A DNA stretch of 64,000 bases from Coptis chinensis (Eukaryota; Streptophyta; Magnoliopsida; Ranunculales; Ranunculaceae): assembly GCA_015680905.1 (NCBI GenBank), contig CM027378.1, forward strand, positions 36,367,001 through 36,431,000, written 5' to 3'. Below the pieces are notes generated by a model that saw only the letters and a list, made by a program, of their open reading frames with translations, did not search any database and had not been told where the DNA came from. This document shows, one piece after another, positions 1 to 10,656 of the stretch. Within the stretch, counting starts at the first letter, position 1. Each line of letters starts with the position of its first letter. A program made the position numbers and the translations under genes.

Positions 1-140
1 TTATAAAAAGGCTAAAGAAAGGCTCAGATGGGCGGCTAACGTAAAATAATTTCATATAAGTTTGACTTTCTGGCTATATCGATCTAAAAAGGGCCTAAAT
101 TCTCGCTTAGGATATGGTATAGTGATCAAGAAAGTGGAAG
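1..140 (-). repeat. Athila-like 3' noncoding fragment, copy 1, left part
   Basis: This stretch matches a second block at about 13566-13700 base for base over most of its length (shared run GGCTAAAGAAAGGCTCAGA and the segment ending in a TATAGTGATCAAG-type motif). It continues at 4942 after the CACTA element. By position relative to G-rich tracts seen in the second copy, it looks like the noncoding 3' portion of a minus-strand Athila-type element. It has no coding potential. The element extends left of the window. Confidence 0.55.
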
Positions 141-152
141 CACTACTAAAAA
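141..152 (+). repeat. CACTA left terminal inverted repeat
   Basis: CACTACTAAAAA is matched perfectly in inverted orientation by 4930-4941. Beyond 12 bp the ends diverge, the usual situation in CACTA elements, where subterminal repeats rather than long TIRs bind the transposase. Confidence 0.9.
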
Positions 153-232
153 AAAGACATATTATGATGCATGTTTTTAATTTATTTTGACAGCTTTATT
201 GAAAACCTTCAAGATAGGTATTTTGGTAAAAA

Positions 233-418
233 TTTTATGACGGCTGTTGCAACATTATGTCAGGTATAACACAAGCGTCAAGCAAATATGATGGTTTTAT
301 GACGGCTGTTACAATACTATGTTGCGTATAACACAAGCGTTAAGAAAATATGATGGTTTTATGACGGTTGTTACAACATTATGTCGCGTCTAACATAAGC
401 GTCAAGAAAATTTGATAA
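233..418 (+). repeat. 62 bp subterminal tandem repeat, three units
   Basis: Units at 233-294, 295-356 and 357-418 each begin TTTTATGACGG(C/T)TGTT and contain an ACA(C/T)AAGCGT core. The period is exactly 62 bp with roughly 10-15% divergence between units. Position just inside the CACTA end and motif density suggest a transposase-binding array. That is inference from the family, not shown directly. Confidence 0.8.
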
Positions 419-719
419 TTTGATGACGGGTGTCCTAAAATAGTCAAGTCAGAAATATAATAAACCAAAGTACTTAAAAATATCTTGATGGTTTTGTCCA
501 ATTTTGACGTAACCAACACGTGTCATTATAATTTATGACTTACTTGGCAAAACCATCAGGCTGATATAGTTATATTTCTAACGAAAGTAAGAAAGGCCCA
601 TCAAGAATTATTTTGGCGGTTCTAGCATAACCGATAACCTCCATAATTTCTAAACCGTCAAATATTTTGCTAGTTAACATTTTATTTAGGGACCCTTAAA
701 TTAGTGTTTCTATTTTATA

Positions 720-2277
720 GTCAAGTGTCAAGAGTGGTCAAGGAGTCATGAGAAAAACCCCCAAGAGGAAAAAGTGAAAAATTTACTGGTTGTTGGTGCG
801 TTTAATCGAAGCGTCAACAACTCAAGACTTGATTCCTTAGAAGAAAACCCTTAATCAGTAAAAACCATACCAAACAAAAAATCAGAGAAACCCCTTAATT
901 ATTCGCCGCCTTCTTCTTAAGATTAAAAGGGATTGAGAAAAAGCCTAACCCTCCAACCCTTGACTCCACCTCCGTAACAACAAAACCACCTCCTCTGCTA
1001 CTTGAAACCCTAGATAAACTCTCTCTCTATCTAAATCACACTTGTCTTGAAACAATCGAGAAGAAAGGGATTTGCACTCGAACTTAAAATGGGAAGAGGC
1101 GATTTTGAGAAGAACGACTCGGTTTTTGCCTGAAAGGGTTTTCAAGCGTAGGAGTGGGAAAAAAATGAGAGGTAAAGATGCAGAGAATAATCAAAAGCCA
1201 AAAAGATCTCAACTTCAAGCTAATTTTTTCTTTCAGAATTACTTGCCCTAAATGCTAAGGTACCCACCGCGAAACCCCAACTAAAATCTCACCATTTTTC
1301 TGTGCTTGTTTGTTATTTGTTGTTTTTTATTTCATTAAATTTCTTTAGTCTTAAAGATTGTTTTAGATGATATATAGAAATTAGAGAAAGTGATGCACCA
1401 TTTTTATTTTTTACAAATAATTCTTAAGGGCATGTGGTTTAGAGATGAATTTTTTCAGTGGCGTTAATACGAAAGGGGTACATTATCTGTTCAACTACCT
1501 ATAGTAAAAACTATAGATTGTATGCATCAATGCATGTATTTTGTTGATATGGGGAGTGTTGTATTATTATTGTCATGATTAACAATTGATATGGTGAGTG
1601 TTGTCTTATTAACAGTTAGTGGGCATTAGCTGCAATTGGAATTTTCTAGCATTGTATGACTTGGAGCTTAGTAGGCCTTGTCCTTACTGTCTTCATTTCA
1701 TAGACATACACTCATCTTCGAAATGCAAGGGTTACTCTAGGTGGATCCATTAGTTATTATATATATGTGAATCCATTACTCCTTTGTTCTACTGGTACAC
1801 TCAGTACCGTACCTTTCACAAGAGTGTCTTGGTAGATCTGTAGCTTATAGTTTTTGCCCCGACATACTACATGTCTGCTTAGGCATCTAAGTTGAAGGCT
1901 AATAGTTAAGCATGACATTGGTCATCTATATCTTACTAACTGAAGTCTAGTATCTTTTGTTATTGCACTTGGTGAGCACAGAGTTGCTGCCTTATATAAC
2001 CTCTTTTATATTAGTATTTCTAGACCTCTACTTCCATGATCTCCTTACTTCAGTCACAATGTAAACCATAGACAATAAAGTATATATTATGCTCATAAGC
2101 AGTCCGGTATGTAAGCTTAAAGGAACTACTGTTTGGTTTTATATTTGTTGTCTGTATTTGTTTCTCTATCTGCTTAAGCCCTTTACAGTGAAACACAGAG
2201 ACTTGTAGCTATATACTATAGTTAAATCTTGATAAAACAATTTATTCTTCTCCATATTAAGTGACTATTTGTGCTAG
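720..2277 (+). other. 5' leader and first-intron-like part of the captured gene
   Basis: This is a noncoding stretch between the subterminal repeats and the first recognisable DRM exon. About 720-1260 is mixed-composition, leader-like sequence. After about 1260 the sequence becomes T-rich and ends in a good acceptor (GTGCTAG) at 2277, fitting a long first intron. No long open frame matches DRM before 2278, so the N-terminal exon(s) of the donor gene were either not captured or are unrecognisable. Short open frames here look like chance. Confidence 0.45.
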
Positions 2278-4055
2278 GAGGATGTTGGACATCTATCAGA
2301 CAATGAGAAGAAATTGTTACACTTGATTGATATGGATTTCTCAATAGGCGAGTCTTCTTCAACTATTGATGCATGTGGTGTGTATCTAGCAGTTACAATG
2401 TTGATCTTTATGTTTACAGAAGTTGTATACATAAGATTTTAGATGGACTTAGTGTTTTATTATATTACCTGGTAAAAGAAAAGGAGCGAGTTATTTCGGA
2501 TTTCTTCAGACCATTGTGGAAGGATATAACATGTGTATAAGTGTTTGTCGTGGCTAATTGGTTGTTAGCTGCCTCACAAATGGCTTCTAGAGGCTCAAAA
2601 TGTATTTACTTATTCCTACTTGTGTGAATTCCTTTTGTAATGTCAAAAATATTTACTTTTTATAGCTATTTTCTTTTCTGTTTTGATTCCATAATAAGTT
2701 TATATATATGCAGGTCCTGACACCTTAGTTATAGATCTGATAGATTTTATATATGCTGCTCGAGTGCAAAAGGCAGTTGATTCTCCTATACGAGAACCAC
2801 CTCGTCAAATTCAAGATGATGTTGAGGTGCGCTTGGTAGAGATCTGCTGGTGTTTGATATTCTAATTTTTCCTTGGTGCACTGATTTTTTTCATTAGCGA
2901 AAGCTGAATATAATCAATATTATTCTTTTGGTTGAAAGGTGCAAGTAGTACCTAGTAGACCTTGTTCTTGTTTTTCATAACAACTATTTTTTTTTTTTTT
3001 TATAGACCCGACCTGTATATTACGGTGGATGTTCGCTTCTGAGTTGAGAAGAGGAAAAATCTCTTTGATGAAGAGGACAGATTAGAGAGAAAAATACAAA
3101 TTAGAATAAGGAAAGCAAAGGAATCCAGGAATTATAAAAGAGTATGCCTAGAAGAGGAGGATGGAATTCACATACTAAAGTTCATGATCGGATTTGGAGT
3201 CCCAAATGAGCCAAGGCCAATGTTCCAGAGGAAGCTCCCAGATGCAGCCATTGGACCTCCTTACTTTTATTTTGAAAATGTGGCATGTACTTTGGAAGAG
3301 ATTTGCAGTACAATTTCTCGCTTCCTATATGAGATTGAACCTGAATTTGTTGACTCGATGCATTTTAGTGCAGCTACACGGAAAAGGGGCATGTTCACAA
3401 CCTTCCAATCCACAACAGATACCCTATCCAACCTGTTCCTCCACTTACAATTCAGGAAGCGTTACCAGTAACTAAGAAATGGTGGCCATCATGGGACTGT
3501 AGACAAAAGTTTAACTGCTTGAGTACTTGCATTGAAAGTGCAAAAACAACACAACGAATTAAAGATGCACTTGAATGTTGGGATGATGATCGCCCTTTAA
3601 GACTCAAAAGTATGTTCTTTATGAATGTAGGAAATGGAATTTGGTATGGACAGGGAAGTATAAGGCAGCACCGCTTGAGCCCGACGAGTTAGAGATGATT
3701 ATGGGATATCCAGAGAACCACACTAGGGGTGGTGGCACTAGTCAGACTGACAGATATAAAGCCCTTGGGAATGCATTTTAGGTTTGTGCTCAAAGGTCTC
3801 TTCCTATTTAGCTTTTATCATGTCCTAAGATTTTATATTCACTTGGGCATAAAACAAATGCAGGTTGACACAGTGGCGTACCATTTCTCTGTTTTAAAAA
3901 GTTTTTCCCCCAATGGAATCACGTTATCATCTCTTTTTTCTGGGATTGGAGGTGCGGAAGTTGCGCTACATAGACTCGGTATACTATTGAAGACTGTTGT
4001 TTCTGTAGAAATATCTGCAGAAATATCGGACGGCAACGACTGTTGTTTTAGCTAG
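2278..4055 (+). pseudogene. DRM2-like: DRM-type (domains rearranged) DNA cytosine methyltransferase fragment
   Basis: Four exons with GT/AG introns can be followed. 2278-2377 gives a UBA-type stretch (LIDMDFS...IDACG). 2714-2826 continues it (PDTLVIDLIDFIYAAR). About 3006-3777 holds FGVPNEPRP, GPPYFYFENVA, ISRFLYEIEPEFVDS and, in another frame, KKWWPSWD, NHTRGGG and DRYKALGNAF. 3864-4055 has VDTVAYHFSVLK followed by SLFSGIGGAEVALHRLGI, the SAM-binding motif I. This order, UBA then late motifs then motif I, is the rearranged order typical of plant DRM enzymes, which carry out RNA-directed de novo methylation. Homology stops just after VVSVEIS, so the Pro-Cys catalytic motif IV is absent. A 1-nt loss near 3389, another frame change near 3609 and a probable CAG-to-TAG change at the exon end (3775-3777) also break it. 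Retained introns show capture at the DNA level. Confidence 0.88.
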
Positions 4056-4162
4056 CATTCTTTTTGGATTCTTATATAATTACATTTTTAGTATACTTAT
4101 TAAACAAGCTAACATATAATTACATTTTTAGTTTAATAATTCTTCTTCACATTGTTTTTTAG

Positions 4163-4240
4163 GTTATGAATCAGTGGCGTTCGATAAAGGAAAGAGTTAT
4201 AAGGAAACACCAGCTTGGTATCTCGCTTAAGTTTGTTTGA
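4163..4240 (+). other. Exon-like segment of unknown origin in the CACTA
   Basis: A T-rich tract and AG acceptor at 4161-4162 precede 25 open codons (starting VMNQWRSIKERV) ended by TGA. It follows the DRM fragment after an intron-like AT-rich gap. I do not recognise it as DRM; it may be the last exon of a second captured gene or of the element's own transcript. Confidence 0.3.
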
Positions 4241-4929
4241 GGTGGATCAGTATCATCAGTTGTTTTGTATTTTGTTGGATAAGTTATGTAAATTGAATTA
4301 TTAGGATTATGCGACTTTGTTCGAGTTATTTATTATTTTCTTTGTGAATATATCATGTAATATGAACAAGTTGTTGGAGTATGTGATTTATGTTGGTAAT
4401 AAAAGTATATATGATTCTAGTTTTTGTAGTGGAGTTTGATTTGTTAGGGTGTATGTATGCATGGGTTTACTGGGTATCTCCAGATTTGTAGGAAAATTTG
4501 TGGTGCAAAAACATTTGCAGGATATATGCACTACGGGTGTGGAAAAAAAAAGAAAAAGGAGACAAGATTATGACGGTTTTCAAAGAACTGTCGTTACACA
4601 TGCTAGTTCTTGACATTTTTTAGCGTTTAGTTCTTGATGTTTTCCTTAAAACTATCATAATCCGATTTATTTCTTGACGCTTTTTCTAGTAAAATTATGA
4701 CGGTTGAGTAAAAGTTGTCATTGAAACAGACCAAGTTATGACATTTGGAACTGAATTTATGTCATGTAAGTAGGAATTCTTATGTCAGCTTCTCGATAAC
4801 TGTCACCAAACTAATTACGGTTTTTGTAAACTTTTATGATGGGCTCTATAATGACAGTTGTTTTTTTTTTTAAAAAAAACGTCATTAAACCTATTTTATG
4901 ACAGCTTTTAGCTGTCATTATAAGTGATG

Positions 4930-4941
4930 TTTTTAGTAGTG
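4930..4941 (-). repeat. CACTA right terminal inverted repeat
   Basis: TTTTTAGTAGTG is the exact inverse of 141-152. It is followed by ACG, the target-site triplet also seen in the empty paralogous site near 13700. Confidence 0.9.
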
Positions 4942-5396
4942 ACGTGTGATATATCTATTTAGAATTTACTTCTCCCTTGTGTCATTACTTAGATATTTCA
5001 TTCATAAGGCTTTTAGGCTATATTCTCACAGAATTTGTAAAATAAGTACTCTAGCCTAGATTTCAGAAACCTACTGCCAATACAAACATAGATGCTCATG
5101 CAATATATTTATGGAAAAATGCAATGACTATAACCTACATATTAACATAAATTTCTAAAAACTATTCTAATTCCAGAGCTAAAGTGAAAGTTCTAGACTA
5201 CTATCATCACCGAAAAAGAAACAATACCAATATTCCTAAGTGTATAGTATAAATACTTTTTATTATTTTATTATTTTTTTACTAGAAAGCAAAGTGCATA
5301 TTACACATATATATCCTAATAAGTGCCTTAAATTACGCTTGTTTCTATGCCACCCCCAAACAAAAACATGCTTTGTCCCAAAAGTATAGAACTAAG
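4942..5396 (-). repeat. Athila-like 3' noncoding fragment, copy 1, right part
   Basis: Resumes the repeat broken at 140; it aligns with about 13707-14150 (shared ACTTCTCCCTTGTGTCAT and CTCTAGCCTAGATTTC). Near 5350 the minus strand has a TTTGGGGGTGG-like tract, reminiscent of an Athila polypurine tract. It ends where the copia LTR begins. No coding sequence. Confidence 0.55.
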
Positions 5397-6474
5397 TGTA
5401 GGAACCATTATGGTTTCACTGAATGATTTACAAACCGCAAAAACCCATGCCGAGCGGAATTAAAGGGTGTTCACAGTTTGGTTAGAAATCATAACTTTAG
5501 ATTGGCTAAGATAACTCTGAGAATACAAGATCTATGAATCATCAACCTCTTCATCTTCTATTGTATTCCAATCTTTAGAATGGACGTTGTGTGGGCAACG
5601 ATCTACCACCCTCTTCTTTCTCTCTTGGCCTCTCTCACTCACAAAATTGGAACCGATTTTGGATCTACTTTTCTTGAGCAAAACATTGAGTTTTTCTTTT
5701 TGTTAAAAAACGGCAAGAGAAAAAGGTTTTTATTTATAGGCTACAACAGGGACCATGATGAGAAATTACAGTTGGGCCTCCTGACGGGCTTGGGTTTCCC
5801 ATGTTCGCCCAGAACACACGGCCCAAGTCCGTCAACAAATGGCTTATTCCACTAAAGGCCATTGTTGCACTACCGCCCTAATCTTAAATTATGTGTTACA
5901 TTTATGGGCTCTATATTATATGCTTGTTGATCTCCTCGTGTTTAAGATATCGAATGCTCGTTGATTAAGTCAAGTTACTGACAACGACATTAATAAAGTT
6001 CTTATGTCCTTCAGTAGTACCACTCAACCTCATTGTCATGCCGGAATAAATCCACCTGCAGGGTTTACATGACAATCCTTTTGAGCTCCTCAAGGGGACA
6101 TCATCAACCGAACTTCTTGTGGGTCACGGATTCCTTCTATAATCAACATCACACCTTACATACAATGTCATTACCCAATCCATCGAGTTTGTTGATTCAC
6201 AAATAAATCTCACTCATTGATTATACTACAACCTTACCAATGGTTTGTCCAAATCCATCTAGGTTGTGAACGTTTACTTATACTTTATAAGGATCTGATG
6301 ATATGATCTTCTGTGTGTCACCACACACATATCATCTACAACATAAAGTATTAGACACATGCATATAACTAATAACATATATAATATGCATAACATTTGC
6401 CCATATTATTCTCATTCAAAATATAAATAATTAGAGTTAATACAAAAGTAATGCTTTAGTATATAACCCTATCA
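5397..6474 (-). mobile_element. Ty1/copia 3' LTR
   Basis: The proposed LTR runs from TGTAGGAACC at 5397 to CCCTATCA at 6474, giving TG...CA ends. On the minus strand it is directly preceded by a purine-rich AGTGGGAGAT tract, as expected of a polypurine tract. The inner side joins the RNase H region of the copia element. The partner 5' LTR is not in place beyond 10657, where an Athila LTR fragment starts instead. The left boundary is inferred from the TG dinucleotide and the loss of similarity to the neighbouring repeat. Confidence 0.6.
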
Positions 6475-6720
6475 ATCTCCCACTTATACTCAAAGCATTG
6501 CTTTTTAGTATACTACTAACAAATCTCCCACTAATATTTAAAGCTATGCTGCCAAGCATTTGATTCCCATCCCCTCAACAAGCCTGTCAAAAGACTTAGC
6601 CGTTAAGCTCTTTGTAAAGGTAGCTAGGTTGTCTTCTGATGCTATCTTGGTAACATTATCATCTCCTCTTTTTACGATTGATCATATCAGGTGGTACTTG
6701 CGCTCAATGTGTTTACTTGG

Positions 6721-7668
6721 TTACAAGAAGTTCTGGAGCCAAACTAACTCTTTGGTTGCCTCAGTGGCTGCCACATATTTAGCTTCCATGGGGGAGTCAG
6801 ACATGCATTTCTGCTTGACACTCCTCCATACTATGGCTCCACCTCCCAAGGTAAACGCACAACCTGAGGTAGACTTACTCTTGTCCCTATCTGAATGAAA
6901 ATCAGAATCTGTATACCCTAAGGGAACCAAACTATCTGCATGGTATACTAACATATAATCCTTAGTCCTTTCCAGGTACTTTAGAATATGTTTTACTGCA
7001 GTCCAGTGCCCTTGTCCTGGGTTCTTCTGATATCTACTAACCATGCTAACAGCAAAGCAGATGTCTGGCCTCGTGCATAACATGGCATACATCAATCTTC
7101 CTACCGCCGAAGAATAAGGAACTGCTTTCATGTCCTCTATCTCTTTTGGTGTCTTGGGACATATATCCTTTGATAGAGGAACTCCATGCCTGAAAGGCAA
7201 GAAACCTTTCTTGGAGTTTTGCATGTTTAAAACGAGTCAACACAGTATCAATATAGGTAGCCTGAGATAAGCAGAACATCCTTTTCTTGTGATCTCTTAT
7301 AATTTTGATCCCAATGATGTGACCCGCTTCTCCCAAGTCCTTCATATCCAATTGCTTTAATAACCATACCCTTATTTCTGACAACACTTTCATGTTATTT
7401 CCAATGAGTAAGATGTCATCTACATAAAGCACAAGAAATACCACTACGTTTCCATCAAATTTCTTGTACAAACAAGATGCTCTTGACCTTTTTCAATGAA
7501 TCCTTCTGGTTGCTTCACATAGATGGTTTCCTCAAGACTTCCATTAAGGAAAGCTGTCTTGATAACCATTTCATAGACCCACTTGCATCCAATGGGTTTT
7601 ACACCATTGGGTGGCTCTACAAGCTCCCAGACCTGATTAGATTCCATAGATTCCATCTCAGAATTCAT
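6721..7668 (-). pseudogene. Copia reverse transcriptase and RNase H region (fossil)
   Basis: Minus-strand frames show the RT motif LYVDDILLIGN at about 7400 and a copia RNase H stretch (GYTDSDFHSD... and the EAKYVAATEA region) at about 6740-6890. RT start-side similarity (WELVEPPNGVKPIGCKWV) lies at about 7560-7630. The frames are scattered and broken. Family knowledge: these copy the element RNA to DNA in the virus-like particle. Confidence 0.85.
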
Positions 7669-8039
7669 TGCCTTTTGCCAAGATTCTACATCTCTATCTT
7701 GGAGTGCTTCATTGTAGGTCTAGGGATCAGGATCTTGGTTATCAGTTGTTATGTCTGAAGACATTCCCAAACCAATCCACCTATCAGGTTGTCTAACAAA
7801 CCTCCCACTACGACGAAGCACCTCTTGTTCTTGTACGTCATTAGTGACACGTTGTGGTTCCTGTTCTTGTAATATTGGTACTGAAGGTGTTTAATGTCTC
7901 TCCTCTCAATACTTCTAGAATAATACTACTCGGGGCAATAATTTAATACACTGTGGGTGGAATAAGATTAATGATGTATAAATTGCCTTCTAATGCACCA
8001 GAACAGATAAAATGTTTATTTTTCTTAATGACGATCTTG

Positions 8040-8276
8040 TCATTTAAAAGAAACTGGATACCCATCCTTAATTAACGTAGAAACTGAAATCAAGTTCTTT
8101 CTAAAATTAGGCACATAAAGACAATTCTTTAACACCATGGTCTTATTTCTACCAAAAGATAAACAAAAATCTCCCATTGTAACAGCTACTACTATCAGCA
8201 TCCCCCCAAAATATGTTAATCTCTCCAGCAGTAAGTTTTCTGGTTTCCTGGAACCTCTGCAATAAAATGCAAACAT
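8040..8276 (-). pseudogene. Copia protease-region fragment (fossil)
   Basis: A short minus-strand frame contains LKNCLYVPNFRKNLISVSTL, the strongly conserved stretch that follows the aspartic protease active site in copia polyproteins. It lies between the gag zinc knuckle and the RT region, matching copia gene order. Confidence 0.75.
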
Positions 8277-8333
8277 GGTTAGTGGCTTCCATATCTACAC
8301 ACCAGGTATTGGTAGATAGCACCATTAAACATG

Positions 8334-9173
8334 TTAAACGACTAGTGCTTGAGGCATACCTCCATTATTCTCTTGGTTGAAAAGAGGACAATCTGGCTTC
8401 CAATGTCCTGACTGCTTGCACTTGAAGCACTTGCCCTTAGGCTTTTTAACAACTCCTTGAGGTCCCATGCCCTTCTTTGCCACATTCTTATGCTTCTGAA
8501 GGTTATTCTTCTTCTTACTGCCATTAGGCGTAGAAGTAGTAACCTTCTCAGTAGCATAAACCTGAACATAACTCTGCTTAAAGAGACTATCAGCTGACTG
8601 AAGTTCTATTATAAGTTCTGCCAAAGAATACAACCTTTTGTTCATGTTGTAGTTAAGGCAGAACGGTTCAAACCACTCAGGCAGCAGCTTGAGAATGATA
8701 TCGACCTACATTTCAACATCGATATCAGCTCCAAGGATCTCCAACTCATTCAGATAAGCCATCATCCTGAGTATATGATCCCTTACAGGAGTCTTTTCAG
8801 TCATAGTTGTGGTCATCAAGTTTTTCATGGCAGTTTGCCTAGCATCTCTATTCTGGTGTCCGAAAAGTTCATTGAGATTGATCATCATATCATAAGCTGT
8901 GGTCATGGCCTGATGCTGATGTTGCATCACACCTGACATAGATGCCAGAATGTAACACCGCGACATCTCATCTGCCTTGATCCACTTCTTATATGTACCT
9001 TTCTCCTCTTCTCCAACATCATCTTTAGGCTTAGGTGGGCATTCCTCATTGAGTACATATTTGTGCTTTTCAGCAGTCAACACGATATCCAAGTTGCGTT
9101 TCCAGTTTATGTAATTAGGGCCAAGGAGTTTGTTTTCCTTAAGAATAGTTGCTAGTGGGTTGAAAGTAACCAT
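8334..9173 (-). pseudogene. Copia gag with CCHC zinc knuckle (fossil)
   Basis: The frame starting at 9173 reads NPLATILKENKLLGPNYINW, the usual N-terminus of a large eudicot copia gag family. The frame near 8400-8460 carries CFKCKQSGHWKPDC, a CCHC zinc knuckle (C-x2-C-x4-H-x4-C). These parts would form the nucleocapsid shell and bind element RNA. The copy is broken. Confidence 0.85.
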
Positions 9174-9240
9174 TTTGAAAACCTAAGAATCACATAAAAT
9201 AACTATTATGTAGGGCAAAAACTTCTTGAGTTAGTAACAA

Positions 9241-9465
9241 AAATTAATTAATTAATCAATCCGTCAGTACCCTACACACCGAGAAGTAGTAAGCCACGAT
9301 AGTGTGGACGTTTACCATTCTACATTCGTGGAAATACTTTTATAGTTGACTTAAAAAATTAATTAATTAATCCGTCAGCACCCAACACACCGAGAAGTAG
9401 TAAGCCACGATAGTGTGGACATTTAACATATCTACATTCATGTAGAGAGGTTTTTCCTATTAGTT
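9241..9465 (-). repeat. 111 bp tandem duplication in the copia leader
   Basis: Two units start at about 9241 and 9352 and share CACACCGAGAAGTAGTAAGC followed by CACGATAGTGTGGAC and an AATTAATTAATTAAT tract. A partial, more diverged third unit appears near 9487. It lies in untranslated leader sequence upstream of gag. Confidence 0.75.
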
Positions 9466-10645
9466 CTACTTCTCATCAACTTAACAGCACACCACTCGTT
9501 AGAGTGGACACATGCCATCTAGGCAAGTAAAACTAAAATGCTGACCTCTCTTTGGTCCTACAAATAATAGTAGTGACTCCGATAGGGAGGATGCCATTAC
9601 TTGCATCAAAGTGTATACCATTACTCAACACTAAGTCCATTATTTCTAATGAATCCCTTCAGATGGAGAAGTGAATCCATTCATTAATAATTTCATATAG
9701 TTGTCCTTTAGAAGTTTGTTCTGGTAATCCGTAATTAGACTCATCCGATATGGAGGAAGGCACTAAAACTGACGCGCAAGTATAATTACATTACCAACAA
9801 ACCAGTAATAGAGACCATGGGATTTATATGAAACAAAAATCCCGCTCCTACTTAGTTATTTAGAACTGAGGATCTTTCTATTTACTGGTCAGGCCTATGT
9901 TTATGTTATCTATTATTCATGTGGGCTTAGTTTTTAGCAAACATCCACAAATAAAAACATGCATATAGAATAAGCAAATATGAACAATAAAATGGAAAAT
10001 AAATTCCCAACTGTTATGGCCCATATTCATTTCTCCATCCTTTTCGCCGAACTCTTTTAGTTGCCTTCGCAAAGTTCGGCGGGGTTCGGGGCATTGGCCC
10101 TATTTTTTTTTATAAATCGTGGCCTGTTTCCTTCACTGGAAACCTCACGAAATTACTTCATAGACCCCCGAACAGCAAACAAATTTCATCTCATTGAGAA
10201 AAAAAAATTCTCTCTTTCTGGCATTAAGGGTGTGACCTGCGCTCTTTTTATGCCTGTACAAGGAGCGTGGCGCGCTCATGCCTTCCGCGACTTCCAAACG
10301 CATCAGCGCGACCTACGCTCCTACCTTTGACGACTTCGAGACACATCAGCGCAGCCCACGCTCAACAGGCGCTTTAGCAAAAAGAACTCAGTTTTGAATC
10401 TTTCTCAATCCAATTTATGATCTTTTGATCTTACATATGATTACACCAATGAATTTAAAAACAACACGATTCAAACCATGATTTAAATTACATCCACCAT
10501 TAACGAAATACAAAAAAAAATTGAAAACATGCTGTTTTAACAAAATCGATCTATTTCTTTCTAGAAATCATTTTGACCATAACAGTTGGTCTAGATGTCT
10601 GCAAAACCAAGTTAAAATAGTTTTACATCTACCAACATATCTACA
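9466..10645 (-). other. Copia 5' leader, noncoding
   Basis: About 1.2 kb between the gag start side and the primer site. It holds an A/T-rich stretch with the ATAAATTGGATTGAGAAAGA-type tract (minus strand, near 10410) often found after the primer site in eudicot copia elements, and a GC-richer block at 10060-10370 with GCGC-containing pyrimidine tracts. I see no gene in it. Confidence 0.45.
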
Positions 10646-10656
10646 TGCTCTGATAC
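10646..10656 (-). promoter_or_regulatory. Copia primer-binding site (initiator tRNA-Met type)
   Basis: The minus strand reads GTATCAGAGCA, the core of the TGGTATCAGAGC site to which the 3' end of initiator tRNA-Met anneals in most plant copia elements. It marks the 5' end of the internal region and confirms element orientation. Confidence 0.7.

Larger units (their letters stand above)
141..4941 (+). mobile_element. CACTA (En/Spm) transposon carrying a captured DRM gene
   Basis: A 4,801 bp element opens with CACTACTAAAAA and closes with its exact reverse complement. The 3 bp just outside are AAG on the left and ACG on the right. The empty copy of the same target near 13700 reads AAGTGG-ACG-TGTGAT, so the duplicated site was ACG and the left copy has changed by one base. 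Subterminal zones hold many TATGACGG-type and GTCATAA-type motifs in both orientations (about 160-660 and 4565-4925), as expected for TNPA-binding arrays. No TNP2 or TNPA coding sequence is present, so this is a non-autonomous element whose cargo is a degenerate DNA methyltransferase gene. It would need transposase supplied in trans. Confidence 0.9.

Noticed and set aside
233-418. CRISPR-like array
   Set aside because: Units are contiguous 62 bp repeats without unique spacers, inside a plant transposon end.
945-1145. 66-codon minus-strand ORF in CACTA 1
   Set aside because: No domain, opposite to the cargo gene, in leader-like sequence; likely chance.
3184-4055. A functional host DRM methyltransferase gene
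   Set aside because: It lies wholly between CACTA ends, has two frame changes and a stop, and lacks the catalytic motif.
5580-5855. 91-codon plus-strand gene
   Set aside because: Lies inside the copia LTR, has no recognised domain and looks like a chance frame.
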